The notes beneath the pieces were generated by a model, which saw only the letters and a program-made list of their open reading frames with translations, did not search any database and was not told where the DNA came from. Positions 1 through 5,436 of a stretch of 8,935 nucleotides of DNA are shown piece after piece. Location of the stretch: positions 1-8,935 of the forward strand of contig CAYHNU010000026.1 in the NCBI GenBank assembly GCA_964358085.1. Direction: 5' to 3'. Source of the stretch: GWC2-45-19 sp964358085. GTDB lineage: Bacteria; Patescibacteriota; Microgenomatia; CAZETR01; Amesbacteraceae. Positions within the stretch are counted from its first letter, which is position 1. Each line of letters begins with the position of its first letter. A program made the translations under genes and the position numbers.

Positions 1-185
1 CCACGCATGGAATTGGAGTGCAGGGAAGCGATGCGTCTACCCAAGTGGGTACGGATACGGTGGTGGAATCCGGACAGGTAAGTTTTTGGGCGGGGAAGAA
101 TCTCATCCGGGTGCAGATTAAATCACTGACAACTGAATCGGCGGTTTATAATTCAGGCAGGTTAAGAATTGTTACGGAGAATTAA
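1..185 (+). CDS. 3' end of an unrecognised protein (partial)
   Basis: An open frame enters from the left edge (first full codon at base 3) and ends at the TAA at 183-185, giving 60 C-terminal residues. The tail is rich in G, S, T and V, has no cysteine, and alternates hydrophobic and polar residues (for example VSFWAGKNLIRVQI). That suggests a beta-rich, possibly extracytoplasmic domain, but no family is recognised. The stop overlaps by one base (TAATG) the ATG of the disrupted HAD start at 185, and a GGAGA lies just before it, so this gene was probably translationally coupled to the next. The GC-rich codon use matches the HAD gene downstream. Function unknown; the main uncertainty is what lies upstream of the window. 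Confidence 0.6.
   Translation, partial: THGIGVQGSDASTQVGTDTVVESGQVSFWAGKNLIRVQIKSLTTESAVYNSGRLRIVTEN
176..180 (+). promoter_or_regulatory. Shine-Dalgarno-like GGAGA before the ATG at 185
   Basis: GGAGA lies 4 nt before the ATG at 185-187. It is the clearest ribosome binding site in the window. It sits inside the last codons of the upstream gene, as expected for a coupled internal cistron, and it supports 185 as the ancestral start of a HAD reading frame that is now disrupted. Confidence 0.45.
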
Positions 186-260
186 TGATTAGCGCTGTAA
201 TTTTTGACCCGCCTGCAAAAGCTGATGCTTTAGCATCTGCGGGCAGGTCTGGATGGGACT
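185..260 (+). pseudogene. Remnant of a HAD-phosphatase gene start, split by a palindromic repeat
   Basis: The ATG at 185 opens with MISAVIFD, the typical first strand and nucleophile Asp of a HAD hydrolase. The frame then runs into a 40-nt insertion (209-248). Immediately after the insertion, 249-260 read CTG GAT GGG ACT (LDGT), exactly the rest of the DxDGT motif, but shifted by one base. Removing 209-248 restores MISAVIFDLDGT. The frame as it stands ends at a TGA at 263-265. A second, intact HAD start (MIQAVIFDLDGT) follows at 262. This is therefore either the leftover 5' end of a second HAD paralogue or a partial tandem duplication. An assembly join cannot be excluded from sequence alone. 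Confidence 0.6.
206..249 (+). repeat. GC-rich imperfect palindromic repeat, copy 1
   Basis: Arms GACCCGCCTGC (206-216) and GCGGGCAGGTC (239-249) pair over 11 positions with one C/A mismatch and one T/G wobble. The 22-nt middle can form either of two mutually exclusive small hairpins: AAAGC/GCTTT (218-222 with 227-231) or GATGC/GCATC (224-228 with 233-237). The cores CCCGCCTGC and CGGGCAGG, the same mismatch and the same wobble recur at 2678-2713, so this is a dispersed family rather than a local hairpin. The element interrupts a HAD start codon region. It could alternatively act as an RNA hairpin in the mRNA, but it lacks the U-tract of a terminator. Confidence 0.7.
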
Positions 261-261
261 T

Positions 262-900
262 ATGATACAGGCGGTTATATTTGACTTAGATGGCACGGTG
301 CTTGATAACGAGGGGAAATGGGAAGAAGCTTTTCGGATTGTAGCAGAAAGAACTGGTATTCAGTATTCAGTAATCGGTAATCGGTGGATACATGAACCGG
401 GGATTGGGGTACTGCCGAATTGGGAAAAATTAGTGGGGCAGGGGGAGGAGGCTGTGGAAATGACAAGGGAGACAGAGGAAGAATATCACAAAACACCTGA
501 CAGTTTGGTTATGAACGGAGTGGAAGAGTTGGTAGCAGCAATAAAAGAACAGGGATGGCTGACGGGATTGGCTACAGGAAGTAACTGGAATGTAGTGGAG
601 GAGGAGTTGGAACAGCTGAATTTGTGGCTGGCGTTTGATGTGACGACGACCGGAGAAGAAGTTCTGGCGCAGAAGCCGGACCCGGAAATATATCTGCTGA
701 CAGCGCAAAAATTAGGGGTTGATCCGGAAACATGTGTGGTGATTGAGGATTCGGTAGCGGGTGTGGAATCGGCAGTAGCGGCCGGAATGAAAGTGATTGG
801 GTTGACGAGTGGTTACGCAAATCGGGAGATGCTGAAAAAAGCTGGAGCTAAGAATGTGGTGGAGAGCTTGGAAGAGGTAATGGGAGTTATGCTGGTTTAG
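262..900 (+). CDS. HAD-superfamily hydrolase, beta-phosphoglucomutase-like (subfamily IA)
   Basis: A 212-residue cytoplasmic phosphatase or phosphomutase of the HAD fold, acting on small phosphorylated metabolites; the substrate cannot be read from sequence. All four motifs are visible: motif I DLDGT (nucleophile D8, acid D10), motif II ATGS (T105), motif III lysine K138 in QKPDP, and motif IV VIEDSVAG (E162, D163) that holds Mg2+. The helical cap between motifs I and II makes it a C1-type member of usual length. The start at 262 is chosen because MIQAVIFD begins the first strand; an in-frame ATG at 253 would add only MGL, read out of the LDGT codons of the upstream remnant. A weak SD-like GGATGGG at 251-257 comes from that same remnant. 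The 3' end overlaps the convergent minus-strand gene by 14 bases. Confidence 0.9.
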   Translation: MIQAVIFDLDGTVLDNEGKWEEAFRIVAERTGIQYSVIGNRWIHEPGIGVLPNWEKLVGQGEEAVEMTRETEEEYHKTPDSLVMNGVEELVAAIKEQGWLTGLATGSNWNVVEEELEQLNLWLAFDVTTTGEEVLAQKPDPEIYLLTAQKLGVDPETCVVIEDSVAGVESAVAAGMKVIGLTSGYANREMLKKAGAKNVVESLEEVMGVMLV

Positions 901-1357
901 TTTGCAAAATGTTTATTTTTTGAAGACATGTCTGTATTGAAAAAAGATCTCCCCATATTTCAGGGTTGATATCTTTATGGGTTGGCCTTTCGGAAATACG
1001 ACTAATCGCCCACCCTGTAATAGCTTCGTGAGGAATTGGAGTTTCGGGCTTGAGAGATGTGTCTAAAATGGGATGCACCTGTCGCGTTTCAAAATTAAGC
1101 TCGTTCATCAAGGTGTGTAATCTCCCTTTCCCTATTTGCATTGCCGCTCTTTCTGATAGGCTGTCAATTGTAACTCTTAATTTATATGTCTCAGGATTGA
1201 GTATTTTTAGAGAGTCTAAAAATTTACTTGCGCGTGCTAAGTCTTTTTGGTCAGGATTTTCTTGTCCAGTTGTCATTTGTGCCAAGGCTCTTACTGAAGA
1301 AGCTTCCGAACGTGCAGCGTCAGGGGGGAGGATGGGTTTAGGTTCATTATCATCCAT
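887..1357 (-). CDS. Hypothetical soluble protein, 156 aa
   Basis: No family is recognised. The protein begins with an acidic, proline-rich tail (MDDNEPKPILPPD), followed by predicted helices rich in K, L, S and E, then a C-terminal region with W, I and F (ITGWAIS and EIWGDLF). It has no signal peptide or membrane segment, so it is probably cytoplasmic. It is taken as real because the start codon sits 6 nt after a good minus-strand -10 box and the frame is open throughout. Its codons are more AT-rich than those of the HAD gene it converges on. The overlapping plus-strand frame at 1050-1367 lacks such support. The stop falls inside the end of the HAD gene. Confidence 0.65.
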   Translation of the reverse strand: MDDNEPKPILPPDAARSEASSVRALAQMTTGQENPDQKDLARASKFLDSLKILNPETYKLRVTIDSLSERAAMQIGKGRLHTLMNELNFETRQVHPILDTSLKPETPIPHEAITGWAISRISERPTHKDINPEIWGDLFSIQTCLQKINILQTKPA

Positions 1358-1363
1358 GGCGAT

Positions 1364-1393
1364 ATAATACTATAATTAACTACTGGTGGACAA
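1364..1393 (-). promoter_or_regulatory. Promoter of the minus-strand hypothetical gene (leaderless)
   Basis: Read on the minus strand: -35 TTGTCC (1393-1388), an 18-nt spacer, and -10 TATTAT (1369-1364, five of six consensus), followed by 6 nt and the ATG at 1357. The transcript should begin at or next to the start codon. The -35 occupies the same bases as the -35 of the divergent promoter for the gene at 1426. Confidence 0.55.
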
Positions 1394-1416
1394 GTGGAAA
1401 AGAGCTGTGGTAGTAT
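1387..1416 (+). promoter_or_regulatory. Promoter of the SurA-like gene (near-leaderless)
   Basis: -35 TGGACA (1387-1392), an 18-nt spacer, and -10 TAGTAT (1411-1416) preceded by TGG, an extended -10. Nine bases separate the -10 from the ATG at 1426. Its -35 coincides with the -35 of the divergent promoter, so the two polymerases cannot bind at once. A TATAAT at 1363-1368 and another at 1371-1376 on this strand lack matching -35 boxes and lie farther from the start. Confidence 0.55.
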
Positions 1417-1425
1417 TGTGCGAGT

Positions 1426-1947
1426 ATGGCGATGAAAGTCAAAGTCCAAAAGGAAGAGGAAGTGGTTGAATTGTGGGTGACTTGGCAAAAAGTGTTGGCA
1501 GTGGCGCTGCTTTTGGGGCTGTTTTGGTACAGGACAAATTCCTGGCCGGTGGTGGCGGTGGTAAATGGGGCGCCGGTGACCAGATTTGAGTTGAATCAGT
1601 TAATGTATGCCAAAGTGGGACAAGACGCGATAGAGGATTTATTAATGAGCCAGATAATTAGTCAGGAAATTTCCAATAAGAAAATTAAAGTGGAAGATAG
1701 TGAAGTGGCGGGGAAATTAAAATTGATTAAGGATCAAATTGGTTCCGAGGAAAGTTACCAGCAGGCTTTGGCAATTCAGGGGATGACAGAGGCGCAATTG
1801 GTGAGCCAGATTAAATTGCAGATCGCTTTGGAAAAAATGGTCGATCCTTCTACGGACTCGGCTAAATTGCAGCAGGAAGTAGGGCAACTGGTTCAGAGTT
1901 TGCGGGAAAAAGCTGTGGTGTGGAGAATTACTTCCGGGCAAAAATAA
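1426..1947 (+). CDS. Membrane-anchored SurA N-terminal-domain protein without a PPIase domain
   Basis: 173 residues: a charged cytoplasmic N-terminus, one membrane segment at about 22-37, then an extracytoplasmic domain starting VVAVVNGAPVTRFELNQLM (42-60). This is the hallmark opening of the SurA_N/PrsA peptidyl-prolyl isomerase chaperones, followed by long amphipathic helices (about 65-140). The parvulin domain normally following is absent; the protein ends after one more helix. By family it should bind unfolded exported proteins on the outer face of the membrane, as a chaperone rather than an isomerase. The start at 1426 fits the promoter; a second in-frame ATG is at 1432. Its last 20 bases overlap the end of the convergent NAGPA-family gene. 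Confidence is high for the fold and moderate for the role. Confidence 0.75.
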   Translation: MAMKVKVQKEEEVVELWVTWQKVLAVALLLGLFWYRTNSWPVVAVVNGAPVTRFELNQLMYAKVGQDAIEDLLMSQIISQEISNKKIKVEDSEVAGKLKLIKDQIGSEESYQQALAIQGMTEAQLVSQIKLQIALEKMVDPSTDSAKLQQEVGQLVQSLREKAVVWRITSGQK

Positions 1948-2842
1948 TTGCGTTGGGCAGGGCGCGGCCCGGTCCGAAAATGTAGCGACCGTTGTAATGG
2001 AGAGCAGTAGAACTGCCGGTGTCTAAATTTAAGGCTCCGGTAGCCCCCAGACTTTTGAAGACGTAGGCGAATTGCTGCATGTTGACGGAAGAGGCAATTA
2101 CGATAATGATGGTATTTGAGTTTCTGATGCCGATGCCCACTTTGGTACCCACTGCCCGTTGTTTGTCAGATAAGCCGGATTGATTATCGTCGATTTGCAC
2201 GTTACTGCCGTCAACTAGACCCGGGTAGTTAATTATCCCGGCGGTTAGGCCGCCGCCAAAGCCGGAAGAATTGTTCAGGTAGTGGGCGCCGCCTCCGTCG
2301 GTATAGACGATGGCCCGGCGGTTGGACCAACCGAGTTTATCCGCTTGGGACCATTTGGACAGACGGGAAACGTAAACCGGAAAATCAAAAGAATTTTTCT
2401 TAGACTCACAGTCGGGATAGGTGGCCGGACAGAAATAAGTGCCGTTGACGCCGGCAAATCCGCCGTTTTTGCTCACAAAGTCGGCAAGAGACAGAGTGGG
2501 GCAGTCATTAGAGCAATCTGAATCGGAGGAAACGTCCGTGATCATTCTGGAAGAAGACAGGTCGATAGACAAGATGGTGGCTCGAAAATCGCCTTTTTCG
2601 GTCTTGACGGTAGCGGTAGCTAGGCCGGTGTCCGGAGGACCTTGGAGAACGGGCAGGGAGGGCGCAGGCTTGGGAGTGCCCGCCTGCAGCGATGCAGCAG
2701 CTTCGGGCAGGGCCAATGCGGGCAGGGGAGTAGGAGCGGGAGTGGGTGAAGGAGAGGCCAGCACAACTGGCGTAAGAGGGGGCGATTGGCGGGGGTTAAA
2801 GAGATTGAGGAAAAAAGCCAGAATGAAATTAATAAACTGCAT
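1928..2842 (-). CDS. Exported phosphodiester glycosidase family protein (NAGPA/DUF2233)
   Basis: 304 residues from the ATG at 2842. An N-terminal hydrophobic segment (about 3-16) acts as signal anchor, followed by an S/T/P/A-rich linker (about 18-75) and then the catalytic-type domain. Family marks are GVNGTYF (131-137), the AVGTKVGIGI strand (about 230-239), and LNLDTGSSTAL with NGRYIFGPGRALPNA near the C-terminus, matching the LDGGgSs...R.vpNal end of NAGPA proteins. Members cleave or modify sugar phosphodiesters in exopolysaccharide or cell-envelope glycans; the substrate here is unknown. Four cysteines (110, 114, 138, 145) may form disulfides outside the cell. The -10 box supports M at 2842 over the upstream ATG at 2848. 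The linker carries an in-frame palindromic repeat (residues about 44-55). Confidence 0.85.
   Translation of the reverse strand: MQFINFILAFFLNLFNPRQSPPLTPVVLASPSPTPAPTPLPALALPEAAASLQAGTPKPAPSLPVLQGPPDTGLATATVKTEKGDFRATILSIDLSSSRMITDVSSDSDCSNDCPTLSLADFVSKNGGFAGVNGTYFCPATYPDCESKKNSFDFPVYVSRLSKWSQADKLGWSNRRAIVYTDGGGAHYLNNSSGFGGGLTAGIINYPGLVDGSNVQIDDNQSGLSDKQRAVGTKVGIGIRNSNTIIIVIASSVNMQQFAYVFKSLGATGALNLDTGSSTALHYNGRYIFGPGRALPNAIIFARK
2678..2713 (+). repeat. GC-rich imperfect palindromic repeat, copy 2, in frame in a linker
   Basis: Left arm CCCGCCTGC (2679-2687) and right arm CGGGCAGG (2704-2711) are identical to those of the copy at 206-249, with the same C/A mismatch and T/G wobble in the stem. 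The middle is shorter (16 nt against 23) but shares AGC-GATGC. The span 2678-2713 is 36 nt and in frame on the minus strand, where it encodes ALPEAAASLQAG within the low-complexity linker of the NAGPA-family protein. Further GGGCAGG half-sites lie at 2651-2657 and 2721-2727, so the linker may have grown by repeat insertion. Convergence from proline/alanine-rich coding sequence is the alternative. Confidence 0.6.
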
Positions 2843-2870
2843 TGACATATGTTAGCAAATTCTTTAAGCT
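2842..2870 (+). promoter_or_regulatory. Promoter of the LytR_C gene (leaderless)
   Basis: A perfect -35 TTGACA (2842-2847), a 17-nt spacer, and a weak -10 TAAGCT (2865-2870), followed by 7 nt and the ATG at 2878. The -35 covers the first codons of the divergent NAGPA-family gene, so the two start regions are interlocked. Confidence 0.55.
2849..2857 (-). promoter_or_regulatory. Extended -10 of the NAGPA-family gene (leaderless)
   Basis: Read on the minus strand: TGC then TAACAT (2857-2849), an extended -10. Six bases later comes the ATG at 2842, so transcription should start at that codon. The ATG at 2848, directly abutting the -10, would lie upstream of the predicted transcript start. No good -35 is seen. 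Confidence 0.45.
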
Positions 2871-2877
2871 GGATGTA

Positions 2878-3471
2878 ATGCCCATAAAAAAAGCGAGAGA
2901 GGGAGAAGAAGTAATCACAGAAGTGGCCGTAGAGGAGGCGGCAGAGGAGTCGGTAGTGGAACCAGTCAAAGAAAACGTACCTCCGGCCGTGGCGATGGCG
3001 GTGGAGGAGCCGAAGAAAGATAGTGGAGGATGGGCGTGGATGTTGGTGGCGTTTGTGTTGGGAGCGGCAGTAGGAACTGCCACGGGCTACTTAGTGGCAA
3101 AAACGCAAAAATCCCAAACTGCCGAAACTCAAAATGCGACTGCAGTGCAGGCTAGCCCTACGCCGTCCCCGTCCGCTGAGGCAGAAATTAAAAGGGCGGA
3201 TTTGAAGGTCCAGGTATTGAATGGATCAGGGGTGACGGGAGCAGCGGCCAAGGCTAAGACTTTGTTGGAAGGATTGGGATATGTGGATGTGGCGACAGGA
3301 AACGCAGACGGGGATTTTGCCGAGACCGAGGTGGAGCTAAGGGAAGATAAAGCTTCGGCCTCAGGTATGCTCACAGACGACCTGAAAGACGAATATACAC
3401 TGGCAGAGACTGTGGGAGTATTGGACGAGAGTTCTGATTACGACGTGGTAATTACGCTGGGAGTGGAATAG
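2878..3471 (+). CDS. Single-pass membrane protein with LytR C-terminal domain
   Basis: 197 residues from the ATG at 2878. It has a cytoplasmic acidic N-terminus rich in E, V and A (about 1-50), one membrane helix (about 52-74, GWAWMLVAFVLGAAVG), an S/T/P-rich spacer (about 90-103), and an extracytoplasmic LytR_C domain (about 107-197). That domain opens with LKVQVLNGSGVTGAAAKAK and continues with LLEGLGY, the standard pattern. LytR_C accompanies cell-wall and envelope proteins, often at the end of LytR-CpsA-Psr ligases, but the LCP catalytic domain is missing, so this is a stand-alone module, probably binding an envelope partner. A longer frame opening with TTG at 2842 is rejected because that TTG is the -35 box. 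The next gene starts 12 bases downstream. Confidence 0.82.
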   Translation: MPIKKAREGEEVITEVAVEEAAEESVVEPVKENVPPAVAMAVEEPKKDSGGWAWMLVAFVLGAAVGTATGYLVAKTQKSQTAETQNATAVQASPTPSPSAEAEIKRADLKVQVLNGSGVTGAAAKAKTLLEGLGYVDVATGNADGDFAETEVELREDKASASGMLTDDLKDEYTLAETVGVLDESSDYDVVITLGVE

Positions 3472-3483
3472 CGTCCATACTTT

Positions 3484-4140
3484 ATGGCGGAAAGATTTAG
3501 TGGCTTTAGGACTCTAAAAGATTGGTTACTTGGTAGAAGAAGAACTTTAAGTGTATTGCCTGCGGCGGAATTGGAGAAGTCCAGCGTAGAACCAGATTTG
3601 TTAATTGAAGTTAATGCACCAATTTCCGGCAAGGAGAAGAGACGTTTAAGGAAAGAATTGTATGTTCTTGAGCACAGAAAAAGAGGGAATAACGACAATC
3701 CACAAAGACAGAAAAGAGGAGCAGAAAAAGGGCAAAATCAAAACAGGCCAATGCCTGTGTTGGAAGTAAAGCTGGAAAGTATTAGGCCAGAAAGGCGGAA
3801 AATTGTGGTCGAAAAGATGGTAGCTAGTCTAAATCTTAACGGGTTAAACGATGAAAGGTTGTTAACAGAAATAAGGAGAAGCAAAAGCGAAATTCCTGAG
3901 GAGGAGATATTAAGAATAATAGAAAAGCTACAAACGGATTCAAGAGCGAAATTAATAGGTCGTCACAAAAAAATAGTTCACGGTGGTCCTTTTAAAGGAT
4001 ATCATGAAGTTAGGAGAAGAAAAGCGGGAAGGGTTCTTTTTTCGATAGACGAAGAAAATGTTTTACACCTTAGACTGGGTAACCATGATCATATATATGC
4101 TACCAGGAAAGATGTTAAGGATTCCACTAGAAGTCTTTAG
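3484..4140 (+). CDS. Basic hypothetical protein with a RelE/ParE-like C-terminus
   Basis: 218 residues, very rich in K, R and E, with no membrane segment. The first ~90 residues are basic and probably partly disordered (RRLRKEL, HRKRGNNDN, QRQKRGAEK). Two helical stretches follow (about 100-160). Residues 168-206 read GYHEVRRRKAGRVLFSIDE...LGNHDHIY, which resembles the end of RelE/ParE-type mRNA interferases, where a central R-x-x-x-G-x-x-R-V-L-F strand is followed by a hydrophobic strand and a H/R-D-x-x-Y tail. If right, it would bind RNA or the ribosome, but family toxins are about 90 residues and no paired antitoxin is recognised. It follows the LytR_C gene by 12 bases and may share its transcript; an upstream -10 is weak. 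Its codons are AT-richer than those of preceding genes. The domain call is moderate, the function uncertain. Confidence 0.6.
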   Translation: MAERFSGFRTLKDWLLGRRRTLSVLPAAELEKSSVEPDLLIEVNAPISGKEKRRLRKELYVLEHRKRGNNDNPQRQKRGAEKGQNQNRPMPVLEVKLESIRPERRKIVVEKMVASLNLNGLNDERLLTEIRRSKSEIPEEEILRIIEKLQTDSRAKLIGRHKKIVHGGPFKGYHEVRRRKAGRVLFSIDEENVLHLRLGNHDHIYATRKDVKDSTRSL

Positions 4141-4395
4141 CTGAGGTAAAATAGGTAATATATGAGCCTTTCTGTAGGAACTCTGATTACATTGTCCCAT
4201 CTTTTGAATTTAGTTTGAGATTCATGTTACCTGGAGCTAGGAAAGAGAGAGTAATTGTGAAGCGAGATAAATTAGGACGGATTGTTGCCTCTAGGCTACC
4301 AGAATTGACGGTGTTTGTATAGATATTGCTGATACAGATATAATGTTTTTGTCGAATTTTGAGCAGTGGGATAGGGACATGATAAAATCTCAATA
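4141..4395 (+). other. AT-rich gap with a possible small or decayed reading frame
   Basis: No established gene is seen. A TAAAAT at 4147-4152 lies 9 nt before an ATG at 4162, which opens only an 18-codon frame ending in TGA. In another frame, bases 4155-4322 are open for about 55 codons ending in TAG, containing peptide-like sequence (VPSFEFSLRFMLPGARKERV) but lacking a good upstream start; ATG at 4230 would leave 30 codons. The pattern fits either a frameshifted remnant or chance. No tRNA, terminator hairpin or repeat is visible. The 3' part holds the promoter of the phosphotransferase gene. Confidence 0.3.
4359..4388 (+). promoter_or_regulatory. Promoter of the phosphotransferase gene (leaderless)
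   Basis: -35 TTGAGC (4359-4364), an 18-nt spacer, and -10 TAAAAT (4383-4388), preceded by TGA as an extended -10. The TTG start codon follows after 7 nt. This placement is the main support for a TTG start at 4396. Confidence 0.55.
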
Positions 4396-5397
4396 TTGGA
4401 CATAAGAATTCTTAATAAGTTAAAAAAAGAAGGAAAAGGATATTTTGGTTTTGAACCTGTTGAATTTATTGTATTGGATGGTGGAATGAACAACCTTATA
4501 TATAAGATACTTGACAAAGATAATAATGTGTGTTTACTGAAAGTTTACGAAAATGACAAAAGGAAACGTTTGGAAAGGGAGTCTGAAGCATTGAGTTATT
4601 TATATTCATTGGGATTTTCAGTTCCAAGAGTAATTTATATCGATCAAAAAGATTACTTCGGGATTTACTCTTTTGAGAAGGGGAAACCTAAAAAAGCAGA
4701 GGAATTATCTCGAGCGGAGATTGAAGGATTGGTAATGTTTTTAATAAAACTTGAAGATTGTAGACCAGAATATGATAGATTTTTATTGGTCGATATGCCT
4801 TGTCTGAAAATGGCTGACTATTTTTCAAATATTGACAGCCGAATAGATTTAATTGAAGGTAGTTTGACCAAACAAAGCACAGAAAAATTCGTAAATAGTT
4901 TTATTAAAAATAACCAAGTAGTAGAATTTTTAATTAGCCAAAAAAGTATTTTACTGTCGGAAATGGGCAAATCAGATTTAGAAAATCCTTTAGGTGTAAA
5001 AGAACAAGTGTTGTCTCAAGTAGATTTTGGTCCGCACAATATTTTATTTAGCGAAAATAAAACGGCGGTAATTGATTTTGAGAAGTTTGGCTGGGACGAT
5101 CCACTTAGAGTGGTTGCGCAATTTGTCCATCACGGTAAAACAGTAAAAATGAAGACAGATAATAAGAAATATTTTATTGAGACATATTTCAGAAATACTA
5201 AGCAAAAATGTTCAGATAAGAGGTTTAACGTAGTTATGAGAGCTGTTGCTTTAGATTGGATAGGTATGATGACAGCTACCCTTACTCCTAATAGGCTAGC
5301 ACACTATTTAAATGCAGATCCCAATTTAGACAAAGAAAGTTATATCCTTAATCAAGTTAATGACATCGAGAGAAGAATGAAGAAATATGCTGGATAA
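4396..5397 (+). CDS. Aminoglycoside-phosphotransferase-fold (APH) kinase, substrate unknown
   Basis: 333 residues, cytoplasmic. A kinase N-lobe has a glycine-rich turn LDGGMNN (27-33), a strand with K49 (LLKVY) and E62 (RESEAL). The C-lobe has the catalytic loop VDFGPHN (D210, N215) and the metal-binding D227 in IDFEKFGWDDP. The usual APH loop is HGDxxxxN; here the histidine position is Gln (QVD). The pairing of a DFGxHN loop with DFExxGWDDP marks a subset of APH-like proteins often found near surface-polysaccharide genes, which hints at a small sugar or lipid-head substrate, not drug resistance. The TTG start is accepted because the next Met (31) would cut the N-lobe and the promoter ends 7 nt upstream. 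The gene is the most AT-rich in the window, suggesting acquisition. YchF begins about 40 bases downstream. Confidence 0.8.
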   Translation: MDIRILNKLKKEGKGYFGFEPVEFIVLDGGMNNLIYKILDKDNNVCLLKVYENDKRKRLERESEALSYLYSLGFSVPRVIYIDQKDYFGIYSFEKGKPKKAEELSRAEIEGLVMFLIKLEDCRPEYDRFLLVDMPCLKMADYFSNIDSRIDLIEGSLTKQSTEKFVNSFIKNNQVVEFLISQKSILLSEMGKSDLENPLGVKEQVLSQVDFGPHNILFSENKTAVIDFEKFGWDDPLRVVAQFVHHGKTVKMKTDNKKYFIETYFRNTKQKCSDKRFNVVMRAVALDWIGMMTATLTPNRLAHYLNADPNLDKESYILNQVNDIERRMKKYAG

Positions 5398-5421
5398 CTT
5401 GACCTCATGAATTTAACAGCA

Positions 5422-5430
5422 TGGTAAGAT
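5422..5430 (+). promoter_or_regulatory. Extended -10 of ychF (leaderless)
   Basis: TGG followed by TAAGAT (5425-5430), then 6 nt and the GTG start at 5437. A TTGACC at 5399-5404 is 20 nt away, too far for a standard -35, so the extended -10 may carry recognition. Confidence 0.4.
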
Positions 5431-5436
5431 ATTGGG

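Noticed and set aside
206..249. Reading the first palindrome as a Rho-independent terminator.
   Set aside because: No T-run follows the right arm, the stem has a mismatch, and the same element lies inside a coding region elsewhere.
1050..1367. Plus-strand open frame of 105 codons opposite the hypothetical gene at 887-1357.
   Set aside because: It has no promoter or ribosome site, and its protein is cysteine-rich and patternless. The minus-strand frame is longer and has a well-placed -10.
2282..2855. Plus-strand open frames at 2282-2521 and 2439-2855.
   Set aside because: They are shadows of the NAGPA-family gene, whose motifs and promoter are on the minus strand; the translations are Gly/Arg/Val-rich without domain features.
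2842..2877. TTG start extending the LytR_C protein by 12 residues.
   Set aside because: The TTG is the first half of a perfect TTGACA -35 box, and the ATG at 2878 lies 7 nt after the matching -10.
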